Positions 13,601-28,600 of a stretch of 64,000 bases of DNA are shown piece by piece. The position numbers and the translations under genes were made by a program. Numbering within the stretch: position 1 is the stretch's first letter; each line of letters begins with the position of its first letter. Origin of the DNA: Limnephilus marmoratus (lineage: Eukaryota; Arthropoda; Insecta; Trichoptera; Limnephilidae). Below the pieces are notes generated by a model that saw only the letters and a list, made by a program, of their open reading frames with translations, had not been told where the DNA came from and searched no databases. The stretch is from the NCBI GenBank assembly GCA_917880885.1, contig OU862910.1:10242710-10306709 (forward strand), written 5' to 3'.

Positions 13601-16600
13601 AAATCTTTCCTGATAAATAAATATCTATTAAAATATCTGTGTTTTCTCCCTGATGCATCTCTTTTGTCATCAGAACGCATTTTAACTTTGATATAAACGC
13701 CAAAAAGCCAAAAACGTCAAACGTCAAGTGTTCATCGCGTACGAGTGGACAGGTCCGTACCTCAGACCACTTGTCAAATTGTGTGGACCGTGCGATCTTC
13801 ACCCCAATCTTTGAACCGTGTTTCAAAAAACGGAGGAGACGGAAAACAAAAAATGTTGATGTGATGTTTGAGGGACTGTCACGGCAAATGTTTGAGCTCT
13901 GGACCCGGCTTTAGATTTCAGGTATCAGAATTTAATTAGGTAACAATCTTATATTATTTCTATTTCAAAATAAGTAGAATATATGTGTGTATTTAGTTTT
14001 CCTTACATTTCTAACTGTTAAGCCATCAAATTTGATGAAACTCGTGAAGATCACAGTTTTTGCAGGCATATTGAGGCCCATAGCAAATGTTTCCGTTGCA
14101 AATAGTGCCTGCAAACATTCAATAAATAAAAACCATTCAATTGACATAAAAAAAACATTATTAATTAGTGATTTTGATAATTAAATGTTTATTTTACCTT
14201 GATCAGACCTTCCCCGAAGAGAATTTCAACAGTTTCCTTCACCAAAGGCAAAAGTCCACTATGGTGAAAAGCGATTCCCTTTCGTAGAAGTGGAAGTATG
14301 GTAGTTATCTGTGGTAATAGCTTCTCGTCTTCACTCAATATATCTATGGCATTATTAAATACCTCATCCACTAATTTTGCCTCAATATCTGAAATAAAAC
14401 AATCAATTTTCAACTTTATTAAAATCATTTGTCGGAAAATTTGTCATATTTATTGCACATACTATAGAAACATGCGTAAAAAAGTTATTCTATAAATGTG
14501 TTTGGGGAGTAAAAAAAAAGAAGAAAAAAAAAACTTGCCGATCAAAGTCACCTTTAGCCCAATCAATCTAGACAAAAAACAGGCCCTAACTGGAACAAAT
14601 TAAGGGAAAGCTGAATTTTTGCAAGTAAGTAGTACCTACCCTGGGGAGTATTTTCACAAAAGTCCCCACTCCTCCCCCGCTTGCTTCCCCCCCTGTGCCC
14701 TCCCAAACATTAAAATGTGGGCCTCTACTAAAGCGATTCATATCTCATAAACCAAAACATATATCAGAAAAAAAAATTCATTATTGAACTTCTTACAAAA
14801 TTGCCTGAAAATTACATAATATTTTTTTTTTATTATCTGTGTTAGTTTGGCCAATAATAATGAAATTGTTGTTAAAAAAATAAAAAATTTTGCAATATAT
14901 TTTTTTTAAGTTGAATATTTTTTTGTCTGAGAGAAAATGAAAAAATATTTCAAACAAATCAATTGCCAAATTTAATAAGCTTTAAAAACATGTATAACAG
15001 TGTTTACTTACATCCTTCATTATTATCGAAAATATGTGGATAAGCGCTTAATTTCGTACGCGCGCTGGCCGTAACACGGAGCGGCGCGTTATGTTTGTCG
15101 CGTCGCTACTTGTTTTATTAAGTTGAAACAAATGAAAAATAAATAAAAATAGTCAGTTTGATCTCCTATGTCTTAACCTGTCATTTGCCAGGAACGCGCC
15201 GGCGCGCGAGACTCGAATTTCAAAAAAGAATATTAATTCAAATAATTTGGATGCGATTTTAAATTTTATTCCATTAATATATAACATAAAATAAAGCTTA
15301 AAATAGCTTCCTCCATTCTTGTTCTTAAGATTAAGGTTTGTGTCGGTTTTGTGCGTTATATTTTGATCTTGTGCCAAGCTTTCAAGTTTTTTGTGCGTTT
15401 TACCACCTTCATCGGGTAAAAATATTGAGAGACAATTAATTAACTAGAAATTAACGAACTGAAGGCAACCTATTGTATATTTTATGTAAACTGACCTTAC
15501 AGGAAACGTTGTTATAGTAACGAAATGGTTACAAATGCAAATTAACGCTAGTATTGAAAACAATGACAATAATCATGTTAAATTAACTAGTTTGGATGGC
15601 GTAACCGTGCACGTAGATTGTAGAAAAAGTATTCTAGGGCTAGCATTAAGGTTTTTACAAATATTAATTGTAGCTCATCGACCAGTACACCTCAGCGATT
15701 CCTAAGGCATTCAGAAAATACATTTATATTGATGGAGAAACGAATTATTTGTGACCAAAAACATAAACTACCTCATAAACATCGTGAGCAAATACGTTTG
15801 GTGTTATCACTGGAAATAAGAGAAACATTGATGAATGCTTGCAATACAAGAGATGATAAATGGGGTGCAAAATAAAATCTAAAGTGTTAAGTGTGTTTAA
15901 TTTGGTCACCGCAGAAGCTCATTATTGTGGCAGTTGCTTCAAGTAGTTCTGTAAAAGTAAACTAACTCAAAAAGTAAGTTTGTAGGAAGACCTAAAGACG
16001 ATAATTCAGTGAAAAAAATCTTAAACTCTGTAATTTCTTAGAAAATACTGATGAATGTCAGTTTACTTTAGAGAAATCAAGGGGAATAGTAATAGACATT
16101 TGTGACACTGATCTTCCGTACTTAGATAAATTTCTGAAAAAAACAACTAATTGAATATAATAACAAGATTGGATGTATACATATATTTTTGGCAGAAAAA
16201 CTGCCATTTGAATGTCTCACTCAAGTTATAAGATACTAGATGACTGGTGCAGAAACAAAGAAAATGATGCAAATCTGGAAAGTTTAAGAATTGTACGTGC
16301 TGCCTCAGAAATAATCAGAAAAGATATTCAAAAAATGTCACATGATTGTGAAAGCTATCCTGATATTCCGGAAATCACTGGTGGGGGTGATGATTTAGTT
16401 CCTGAAAATCTGAATCTGTTCACGTCAACTGTAAAACAAAGAAGAGGTTGTATGATAATGAACCTGATATTACGAGAAGACGTTTAGTAATTAACCACGC
16501 CATAATAGCATCTGCAAGGCCTAGGTCCTTTTTGTCATATTGAAGTTTGTGTTTATATATAAACAATGAATTTACGGATCTAAACATTTAACAGAAATGT

Positions 16601-19600
16601 TGTCGTCGTCATTCATCTTATCATGAAGGTGGGGTACCAGAGATCTCTAATAAGCGCTGGGCCTCCTATAATCGAAGATGACACATCGTTTGACAATGCC
16701 GACATTAATATAAAAACATTATATGGCCTAAATACATTTCATGCCATGGGAGAAATCAAGTGCATCACTCTAGCCTCTAATGTGACAATAACTTTATATG
16801 TACCTCGTCTTCAGTGTGGAAATTTTGGGAAACATGAAAACATTCTTCAACGTTGCAACGCGAAGAGAAAAACGAGCAGTTAAGTTGCACGCATTCAAAA
16901 GTTGACTGGAACGGGTTTATAAATGTCGCTATGAATGATTGTGTGGATTATGAAACCAATTAAGTAATGGCTGTTCCATTTATTGATATTGATCCCGATA
17001 ATCCATCCTCAGTGTACACTGCACTATGTCTTGCAACGTAACAGTGTAAAAAGAACAATCAGACATGCATTGTAACTTTCGACTGACCCTCTTTTTCTCA
17101 GAGCTATTGAAATGGTAGCGGATAGCGGGGGCTGATGGATCATGGGAAATTTCAAAAATTATTATAGGTTTTCATTTGTTAATATGTCATATTTAGGATT
17201 TATTGGCCGCATCATGGAAGGAAGAGGGCTACAAGATTTATGGAAAACTGTACAACTGTAAAGAACGCGGCCCACCAGTATCTCCTAAGGACATCCTAGT
17301 TCAAACATGGCTAGGAAATGAACTACCATCTAAAGAATGGGGATGGCAAAGAAGAGAATATAAGTTAACACATGCAAATGACATATCCTGCGAATCCAAA
17401 TGAACTTCTAATTGATTCTTGTAACTGTAAAACCTCGTGCGGAATGTCGTGCGGATGTCGGAGGGCAGGACTAGAGTGTTCTGACATGCGTGGCCACTAC
17501 AATGGACTATCCTTCAGTAACACATCTGCAAATACTGATGAAATATTTGAAGACAACTGTGATGCCCAGTGAATAATAATATTCTGTAATCTCTTAAAAC
17601 CTACGAAAAGTTATATAATTTTGTATTTAAATTCTTTACATACTTATTTATTTATTGAAAATATTATTAAGTGTTAAAAGTGTTTTTATATGGTAAATAA
17701 ATTGAAAAGTACTCGGTGTTTCAATTTAAAACTATAAATAGTGCTATCTAAGCACAAATCGGTCACCTGCAATCACAGCTGGCTAGGCCCGACCGCAGGG
17801 CCTGGACGCCTGCACGCCGTGGCGCCCTGCGATTGAGTCAGATTTTGACTAGTATTAAGGATAAAAGTAAGCAATATTATATATCGCTCTAAAGCTTATT
17901 AAATTTGGCAAATAGTTTGTTTGAAACAGTTTTGCGTGTTCCCTTGGACAAAAAAAATATTCACCTTTAAATCCAAATTTTACGAAAAAAAAAAAATTTT
18001 TTGCGACAATGTCATTATTATTCTCCAAACCGTAGTAGATAACAAAAAAATATATTCTATCTTTTTTATAGACAACTTTTTAAGAAGTATAACGGTCTAA
18101 TTTTTTTTCAGATATATTGTATAGTTTAGGAGACATAATGGATTTTGTGGAACTCTACAATTTCAAAGTTTGGTGGGGGACATGGGGGAAGCAAGCGGGG
18201 GAGGGGTGGGGACTTTTGTGAAAATACTCCCTGTAAGAAGTACTATCCACCTGCAAAAATTCAGCTTTCCCTTAATTTGTTCCAGTTCAATGCGTTCGTT
18301 GACTGGGCTACTTTGGGAGTGGGGCGACTTTGATGTACCATTTTTACGAGATAATTGATCTGTCAATTTTTTATAAGAAAAACTCTCTTTTATAACTTTT
18401 GAAGGTTATTCCCATCAATGTAATTTATCATTGAAGAAGAAGATAACAATAATAATCTAAACGAAAATATGAAAGACAACAAGACATACAAAACTTATAA
18501 AAAATGGAATATTCATTTAGACTTTTATAAAAAGTCAATAGTTCCATATGAATAAATTCGGATACTTTTATCCGAGACGCTTTCCAGGATACAAACCAAT
18601 TCTTAGAATGATTGTTTCCAATAAAAAGGGTAGTTGCCCATAATGGAAAAATAATTACTTGAAGATAATATTGTTAATTCTAAAATTTGAAAATATGAGA
18701 TTGACTATTATGACGGCTTGACAGAAGGTAGCAATAGCGAAATTGGTTAACGCACACGTCCCGAGAGGTCTGGGTTCGAGTCCCAGTTGCGACCATTGTC
18801 TTTTTTCTATTTTCTGTATCTTGTTCTCTTTCATATTTTCGTTTAGATTATTATTGTTATCTTCTTCTTCAATGATAATTGATTTGTATTTAAATTTGTA
18901 CCTGTGTTAAAATTTAATTTCGATAAGTGTGTGGCGTACATTTCACACTCCTTTTTTCTGAAACTGAAAATAATCAGTGGTGCAAGCTTTCGCTCCATCA
19001 GCGTGTTGACCACATTGAAGACGCTATCCTTTTTGGGGGGTCCGCTGGTCTTTGTTTTACTGAGCATCTCGTCGTCATCGTCATTTACACCCACAGAAGC
19101 CATGGCAGCATCAAAGTTCTTCTGAATTATTTTACCCTGGAAAAACAAGCAATATCAGACAAAATACAATATCTTTTCTCAAATAATTAATACAATTTCA
19201 ACCGCTCAAAGGAGCGAACAAAGAAAACCACCAGACCAAAGATAAGAAAATTGTTTGCAATTATCTTTGAAACTTTTATGACATATCGCGCAGAAGAATT
19301 TAAACTGTCCAAGGCCAGGGTAAATCCTGCATCCTGATTTTGAGAAATGTTAGAAGGCTGAAGGAAATGGAAGAGGGAAAGAAGAGTTGATTTTTGATGA
19401 AAAGTCTCATAAAATCAATGCAAATGATTATTTACCGTGCATTTTTTATGTTGAATATTAAAAATAAACCGGTTACACACCAATTTACTTACTAAACAAA
19501 ATTATATACAAGACATAACACAAGACTCGGTAACACAATCAGACCTACCAAAAAACAACAAAGCTAATATGGAAAACCATTTATTCTACGAGGGGATGAA

Positions 19601-22600
19601 TTATAATACACTGCTGGAAACCATAAAAACTAAACCAATTTCAAAATAGATTGTAAGAACCACATTATGCAAGATAAAATGAATAGTATGTAAATTATGT
19701 AAGGTAAACTTAATTGAACAAATAACTCAAATAAAACAAATGTCCTATTCATTGTTCGCAAATTCACTTTGCATCATCATTTTAATTAAACGAAAAATAA
19801 TTACTTTGTAAACACACCACTTTTTAATCAAAATTATCAACACGTTTCAAAACCAATGGTTGCTTCGTCAGGATAAAATTAACAAAAATGACAAAAGACA
19901 ATTAGTTAATTGATCACCTCTCTCAAGAAATGTAGGATTTAGAGTAGTTAATTATAGGAGTAAGATTTCAGAGTTCACTATTTGCACAGTTTGGTGAGCA
20001 AATATTGAACTGGCTGTTTCATACCTTGTCATCAATAACCAGGTGCATCCCATCACCAGAGGAGGGGAAGAGGTAGTGCTGCAGCGGCGTGGGGCGGTAC
20101 TCCGTGTAGACGACGTGGCACGGCTGCTGGTGGAGGTGACTCACCCACTCGGCAAACTGTCGGGCGTTCGGGATAGTGGCCGACAGAAACACGTACCGGA
20201 CATTATCAGGGAGGAGAATTAGAGTCTCTGCAATCAATATTGATAATAGAGTACTAAATGTGTAGGCAGAGGTACGGGCTAATAAGGAATTCCAGTCAAT
20301 TTAAAAAAAAAAATTATCAATGGTTCACCTTCTAACTTAAATACCAATTTTTTTTACAAATGTAGATTTCATAATTAAAATAATTTTTAAAGTTTGAATT
20401 TTTCAAAGCCCGCCAAAACAATTGAAATCTGACACGGACGTCATAAGCTTGACGTCATATGTACCTCGGTTTGGTCGGTTAACCAATCCCACTCTAGCAA
20501 GATTTCCAAAAACGTGAATTCTTTAGAAATAATTTGTATACTGCATTGGTGAACTGTGTGCAAGTCTACGCAGCGCAACTTGACACAAAATTGTCCGCTT
20601 TCTTATTAATCCCCCTGAGGTAGCAGTGTAAGTTCTGTCACAACACGCCGACCAATTACAGGACGCTTAAATCTCTAAAGATTTAATCGTTTTTAAATGA
20701 AATAATAAAAATAGTCTAATGGATGATAATAATGTATTTATTTACCTTCCCAAACAACTCCTCTTATTTTGTCTCTCATGTAATGTATTTCATCAAAGAT
20801 AACCCAGCCCACTTCCTTTGTGATTTCAGATCCTTTGAACAACATACTCCTTAGAATCTATAAAAAATAAAGCACAAAAATTACTGAAAACAGACAGTTG
20901 GATAAACATAAATAAATAATGCGAGTTAAGAGTGAAAATCTGCATACTTCCGTTGTCATGATTAAACAGGATGCCATGGGATCAATTGTCACATCACCGG
21001 TCATCAGTCCAACGTCTTTGAACTCTTCCAACATCTCCCGATACTTTTGGTTAGACAGAGCCTTTATAGGCGTTGTGTAAATTACCCTCTGCTTATTTTT
21101 CAAAGCCAGAGCTATGGCGTACCTAGTGCAGAAAAGAAATGTAATACAACATTATATTAAATTACTAAATTATGATTATCGTGATATTACGTTGTGTTGT
21201 GGAACTTCCTTCTTTAGCTTTGTTACATGTCCGCAACATTGGTTAAATAGGGAAGTTGCACAACACGCCATAACTAACTAACTAACCATCACGCCGTTTC
21301 TCCGCAGGGGTAGGCAGAGAGGACAGACCACCAAACAACTCGGTCTTGGCACACACACTCTTTGCCACATTCATACAACGTCTCATACATACCCTTCTAT
21401 TATTCTGACTCTTGACATGGCCCGACTTAAGTATCTGATTCACTTGATCGAGCCAAGTCTTCTTCAGGCGTCCCCGACTTCTACCATTCACATTTGCATC
21501 GTATATTCTTTATACACTTCTTTCTTCGTTCATTCACTCTACATGCCCAAACCATCTGAGGGTCCCTTTCTTAATACGCTTGCATCAGCCTTGCATTCTT
21601 TGCGTATCTCCACATTTTACACACAATCATATATGGTTTTACCACACCTACGCCTCAGGGATCTCAAGTTAACAGCTTTCCCCATAATACTTTTGGCCGT
21701 GAAAATCTCAAATCACTGCTAAATTATAATGTCATTTCTCTTCTTTGTGTCTCTTGTATCTCCTTGAAATATTTGGAGGGAGTTTCTGTAATTTTATGTA
21801 GATATCAACGGTCTGAAAGAACAGTGTCGTATCTGCTAAAAACTGAAAATCGTTTTGTTGGCTTGTTTTAATTTCCTTTTGTTGATTTAAAAGACTGTAT
21901 TTTCAGAATTTTGTATGAAATGAAATATATATATTTTTCGTATATGCTACATTTCTTGATCTCAAAAACAGTAAAAATGCAAGAATGAAACTTTAAACAA
22001 CTCTATTGCAAAACTACAAAATCACACATCCAGGTTTGTTCTTGGGGATTGTTGATATGTATTATGTTATGTATCCTTTGACTATGATTTTATATAATGG
22101 CGGTCATTGGCGGTCCGTGAGTTTTCAGTGAGCTAGAGTGCCAAGATTGAAAAATATGACGTAATTGATGTTGTTATAGCTAAAAATTACTTTTTTTTTT
22201 TTTTCAAAATTTCAACATTTTGCATGAAGATACACTGAAATGTGGATCCACATTAAAAAAATTCGTTTTCAACTACAACAATATCAATAATGTCGTATTT
22301 TTCAACCTTAGCAGTCTAGCTCACTGAAAACTCACGGACCGCCACTGATAGGCCCTATTTATCTAATAACTTATGTAGTTTTTATAACTGGTTTGCTCTG
22401 TAGCTATATTTATTGTAAGAGTTTACCATTCATTTTGTCAATAATTTTTACATAAAAACCCTCAGTACCCAGTCACAAATACAAAATGGTAAGGTTCGCA
22501 ACAGTTGTCCGTGGTACACGGGCATTGACTTGACAAGGTGGCAAGATCCAAGGTGCTGATAATACCTAACACCAAATACAGTGCCCTTGAGGTATTTACT

Positions 22601-25600
22601 AGTGCCAGGCACCGTTTGGGTACATATGAGAAGTCGATAAGAACATTTTTTAAAGGTCATTTAAACACGCAACTAGACAGAAACCTAAAGCACCATTTCT
22701 GAAATCAAAAACAATACTCGCAAAACAGAATCAATATTTTTCTTCAGCTACTTGTGTTCTTACTTACTTAACTCTCATTTTTCTGTACAAATCATAGACA
22801 TCCAAATCAATAGACCAGAACATATAGATGAGGGGTAAAACCAAACTATGGGGGGGCGAAGAGAGGAAGAAGAGACTGTGATTTGTTAAAAAAATCAAAC
22901 TGACAGTATATAGGCATCTCGCATTATAATATCACTATTTAGTTCTTAAAAGCAAAATCTGCTTTGAATGAATAGACCTTTTTACATGGGAGCGCGAATT
23001 GCTTGCCACGTTAATAACATATTTTCGAAGGCCAAATGCTCGCCCCGAAAAAATTCGCCCCCATTCACATAGCAATATTTGTTGCCATGTTTATTTAAGA
23101 CACTTTTACAAATGTTTCATAATTTACTTACCCCTGTAACCAGCGACGAGCACACTGGAGAACCGCCCACATTCGCTATGTCCAATAATATGTGGGTATA
23201 AATGTATAGCACAAGCTACCGTTTTTGTTGTGTTATTTCGTAAAATATATGAATGTTAGTTCCGCGCTGGTCACGACAGGAATGATGACGTCACATATTT
23301 TAGATTCAAGCGAGGTTCTCTCCCCTCCCCATGGAGCGAGCTGGCTCCAAGGCGGAGCTCTAACCAGCTCCATGGGGAGGGGGAAATAATACATTTTTAT
23401 CACTTAGGGCAGGTCCAGATATATTCATATGTCCGTTGTACAAATAAAGGAAAATAGTTTTAAAAAATACATACTCAGCAACAACAGTCTTTCCCGCAGA
23501 AGTGTGAGCTGACACCATCACCGATTGGTTATTTTCTATGCACAGAATAGCTTTTTTCTGAAATGAGTCCAAAGCAAATTTATATGTCTTGGCTGGTGGA
23601 AGTTTGGACTCTATAAGTTGTGGAAACTTATGCTTTGGGGGAACAGCAACCTCGTGAAGGCATCCATCGTCCTTGGCGATCGTGTGAACAATTATATCAG
23701 GGTCTAAGGATATCCAACTGAAAAAAATTATAAATTCTCTTCATTAACACTTCATAGCAAAGTTATGAAAACTTTAACAAATACAACTTACGCATGGTTG
23801 AATTCTAAATTAGGGAACCTTCAGGACAATCATTGGAGTGATGTGTATTTGTCAATTATATTTAAATGCCATAATTATAAGTACGGCACCAACACAACAC
23901 AGATATTTTATCAGACAAATTTTTTTTTGTCAAATATCTGATTTTCAATCAACCAATCCATACACAAATTCAAAGGTAAATATTATTGAAAACATTCCTA
24001 TTTCAATAGCAAAAAATTGTTCACTGAATTTAGATTTGCTGCAAACAGACATTACATTATTTTATTAATTTAATGCAATATTTATTAGTTAATTCATAAA
24101 CCGCCGCACTCTTAATAGGCACAGATTTTGAAAAGTACACTACTTTTAAACTTAGTTACCACAAAAAACATCGGTTTCAGTCAGGACAGGAGGAAAAATA
24201 TGCTTTTAAATTTACATTATATAAAAAAAATTGTATGTAATTTCTCATTTATGGCTGACATATCTTGTTACATTCCTTCGCATATTGAATGTTTTCCAGG
24301 GTACCATCATAAATATTAAAGCCATATCGCAATAATCCCAAATATTCGAGGAAGGTACTAAATTTGTACGTAATTTCTCATTTACGGCTGACATTTCACG
24401 TTACATTCCTTCGCATACTGAAAGTTTCCCAGGGTACCAATTAAAAAAAGATTGCCATATCACAATAAACACACAAATTCGACGAAGGTACTAGTGTGGT
24501 GCAAATTTCATGTTCTGAATAAATAAATAATTGAATGTATTTAGGAGGTTAGATTAGGTTTGGATAGGTTAGGTTAGGGGCCATCCATAAATTACGTCAC
24601 ACCATCAATTACGTCACGGGGGGGGGTCAAAATTGCAAAATATGTGAAGTCAAAGGGGGTCTCACAATGGGGTCAAAAATCATGAAATTCGTGTGACGTA
24701 ATTTATTGATTGGCTCTTAGGTTTAGTTAGGTTAAGTATATAAAAAAAGGCGTTTTCCGACGACATCCAGAATTTAATTACTGACAAAATTAATTACTCT
24801 CTCGATATAAAGAAGTAGTCCATATACTCCACGTTAAAACTATGAATGCAGCACAATTGTTTACTATTATTAAAAAAATTATAATGGGTCTTCAACAGAT
24901 AGGTTTTAATGTTTTGTGCGTAGTTAGTGATAATAATTCCATTAATAGAAAAGCTATGATGTAACCCGCAACTGAAAACTGTCTACTGTCATCCATTCAA
25001 TGAAAGTTTACCTTTATTTTATGTTTTAGATTCTGTCCACATATTCAAATGTATAAGAAATAATTGGATTAATCAGAAAGACACTCAACAAGTATCATCA
25101 TTTCCACACTTCCAAGATCATATGTCAGAATCAGTAGCTGCGTTTTCTTCCATAAAACGACTTCATGAATTAGATTTCATTGTTAATCCGTAAGTTTGCT
25201 AACGGATTAACAATGAAATCTTTTTTCCCAAGTTCTTTTGAAAGACAAAAAATGTGTTCAATGAATTTGTTCAACAGGCATTGATGATTCTAGGTGAGCA
25301 ACATAATATTCCCCATTTTGCAACTGCTGATTTCATATATTTAATTCACACATGGTGGAATATTGTCAATGTAATAACTCCATTCAAGGGAATACGATTT
25401 CGGAATCCCCTTCAACAACCACTTTCTCTTAAACCTGGTGAAGAAAATGTAGCATTTTTGGAAAAATTTATTAAATGGTTAGATTCATGGAAAGCTTCAA
25501 ATAATAATTTTAATTCACTGACGTGAGAAACTCACTTAGTTATTACACACAACCCGTGGTCTTTTAGAAATGGCTGAACATTGTATAAATACTTTAAAGT

Positions 25601-28600
25601 TTATATTTTCTTCCGGGCAAAATTCAAACAGATGCATTAGAAGCCAGGTTTAGTAGGTATAATGGCAGGTTCATAATATTTAATTTCAACCAGACAAATA
25701 TTTGATGTGGAGTCAAAGCTGAGGATTCAAGATCTGCTACCTTTAACGTTGTCTTCGTCTGCATTTGGCCGTATACAGATTGACATTGTTGATTGTGAAC
25801 CTGAGAATGAACCCCAGGCCTGTACTAGTTCAAATAAGCAACCAAATGTCTCTTTTCTGGATTATATAAAACATTTACTGAGAAAGATTTCCAGCAAGCA
25901 GAAGCCAGTTTCCCTGTTCTTACATATCTCGCAGGTTATTGTGCCCGAACTGTTTTAAAGAAACTTTAATGTACAACATGTTCCAATTCCATCACTTTCG
26001 ATAAAATGTTAGACACGGATTGTAGTTACTCTGTAATAAGGAATTTGGATCGAGGTGATTTATTATGTCCTCACCCTGACATCGTCAATGCCATCATTCA
26101 TAACTATGTCACCGTTCAAAAGCTTTTATCAACCAAGTTAGAAAAAATGTTTTTAGATTACAATAACCATCGTGAATTAGTATCACAATTGACGATATCA
26201 ATGATAGAGATTTTTTCCTAATAGATTTCAATTGTCCAGCTGGACATTCATCAAATATTATTTTGCAACATTTAATCAGATCATTTACAAATTCATTGAT
26301 AAATAATTATGTTAAAAGAAATGATACTACCAAAAAATTTGTGAAAAGTCGCAAAATCTATACAGTAAGAAAAATATTCTCGACTGATACACACTGTTAC
26401 ACACATACACCATTCCCTCGTCACCATTCAACATGTCGAAACAATATACCCCTAATGCTTATACTACTTGTGTACTACTTTAATTGTTATTATTTTCAGG
26501 TGCACATTCTGCAGCAGCCAGCCTCCAGCCTCCAGCAACTGCAGCAGATTGCTCTATAATCTCAACTGCCGGCAATCATATCCGCCAACTACACAACATT
26601 CATATTATGTATACATAATCCAATATACATATATCATTATAATCAAATTTCATTATTAAATGCAATCAATTTATTAATTTTGTTTATATATAGTTTATTC
26701 TTTAGGGCCAGTTGTTTTGCAGAATTTGAACAATTCATCAAATTTCAAAGTTAATTTTCAAGTTCTGTTGAGGTTCTACTCAAATTATCTTATTATTTCA
26801 ACTATGTGGAACAACTTGCCCACATTGATTTAATAACAGAACTTAAATAGAACTTTCACATAATTTTAAAATTTACATTGGAATTTGATGAATTATTTAA
26901 ATTCTGTGAAACAACTGAACAACTTCTAAAAAAAAATCTCTTTTTGATACCTTCTCTAATTATAAGTACCAATACACTGTACTTAGAAATGTTGCATTTT
27001 TAACAAAGGATATTAATGATTTTTATTAAGAAATTTTCTTGCCTTTACCTGTCAATACTTTTTCCCCAATGTGCCATGAACCTATGTTTTTTGCACTTCA
27101 GTGTGTATTTAGTATAATATTTTCTCTCTGCAGATCACTATTTTGTCATAATTGGCACCTTATTAGTTTTTTTTAATCCATACTCATCAGCCTTCAGCGG
27201 CGGCCATCTTGATCCAGTGTTCTGGCCTCGTGGAGTCTAGGAGGTTTTGGTGTTACCCTGGCTTTCCTCAACGCCCCCTAGTTTTCTCTGGGTCTTCTAC
27301 CGCCCCCATGAAAGTCTCAAGCGCCCACAAGAGGGTGTTATCGCCCACGTTGAGAACCAATGCTCTAGCATAATAATATAAATATATAATAATAATATAA
27401 TAATTTCAAACTTACTCTATATCAAAATCAAGCATAGGATCTTGTTTCTTATTTTTATCAGCAGGCCCTAAATCTTCGTCAGCCTTTCTTTTGCAACGTC
27501 GATCATTATTTGAAACAGTATCGGGTACTTTTTCACTCCTAAAATAAGAGATTATACTTATTAACAGAGATTCATAAAACTAAAAAGGGTCATGTCGTCA
27601 TACCACATTCTTCAGTATTTGGTTATCGCCCACCACATATTTTGGTAAACTTTCGAAATCACTGGACACGCTTATGAATATTTTTTAGAAAAACTTACGG
27701 GTGGAATGCAGATCCCGCCAAATGTGGAGGATTTTAATAAAAATGCACTTTCTAGATGAGAAAAGTGTGGAAAAGTTGAATAAAAAAGAAATTAAGGCGT
27801 GCTCGGCAAAATTGAGGGAGATACAGCCGTTTAAAGAATGTATGAAATGACACTTCATTAACCGATACTGTCAGCCATTTTGTTACCATAATGTTGGTAT
27901 CTCAGACTTGCTTTAACGAAGGTTGATACGATTGTAGCTAACTTCGTGTGATATACACGTAATTATGAAAAACAGAATTAATAATGGTCACAAACCATGT
28001 TACACAAACCTGGCGTAGCCGCTAAACTACTTGAAAACTGGGATGTTTTTCTTGCGTTGACGCGAGCAGGCGTTATAAAGGGGCACAGACCATGTTACAT
28101 AAACCATGTTACAACAGATGAGGATGATTACGAGTGCTACCAACTTTAAGGTAATAATTTAGTTTACAAAATGGCTGATAGTATCGGTTCATGAAGTGTC
28201 ATTTCATACATTCTTTAAACGGCTGTATCTCCCTCAATTTTGCCGAGCGCGCCTTAATTTCTTTTTCATTCAACTTTTCCACACTTTTCTCATCTAGAAA
28301 GTGCATTTTTATTAAAATCCTCCACATTTGGCGGGATCTGCATTCCTCCCAAACTTACTGTAAAAGACAATGTTTTTTCATTCGAGACGATGGAAAATAT
28401 TGCATTCAAAATTTGCTTTAGTCAAAGAGATGCGGACGTGCGGTGGTAAACTTTACCCATATTTTTTTTAGCGTTTAGGGTAAGATTAGCAAATTTTTAA
28501 ACCTTAAAAAACATGTGGCGAGAGGTAACCTACAAATTCATTCAACCTCCAAGAGGATCACAGTGCGCAATAGTACGCAAATATTTTATAAAATATATGT

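Noticed and set aside
18727..18794. Genuine tRNA gene
   Set aside because: T arm and D arm are fine, but the space between them is about 5 nt too short and no anticodon stem forms.
24541..24580. GGTTAGATTAGG / GGTTAGGTTAGG words (also 55206-55225, 56950-56965) as insect telomeric TTAGG repeats
   Set aside because: Only a few units, irregular, and next to or inside TE copies. No long array.
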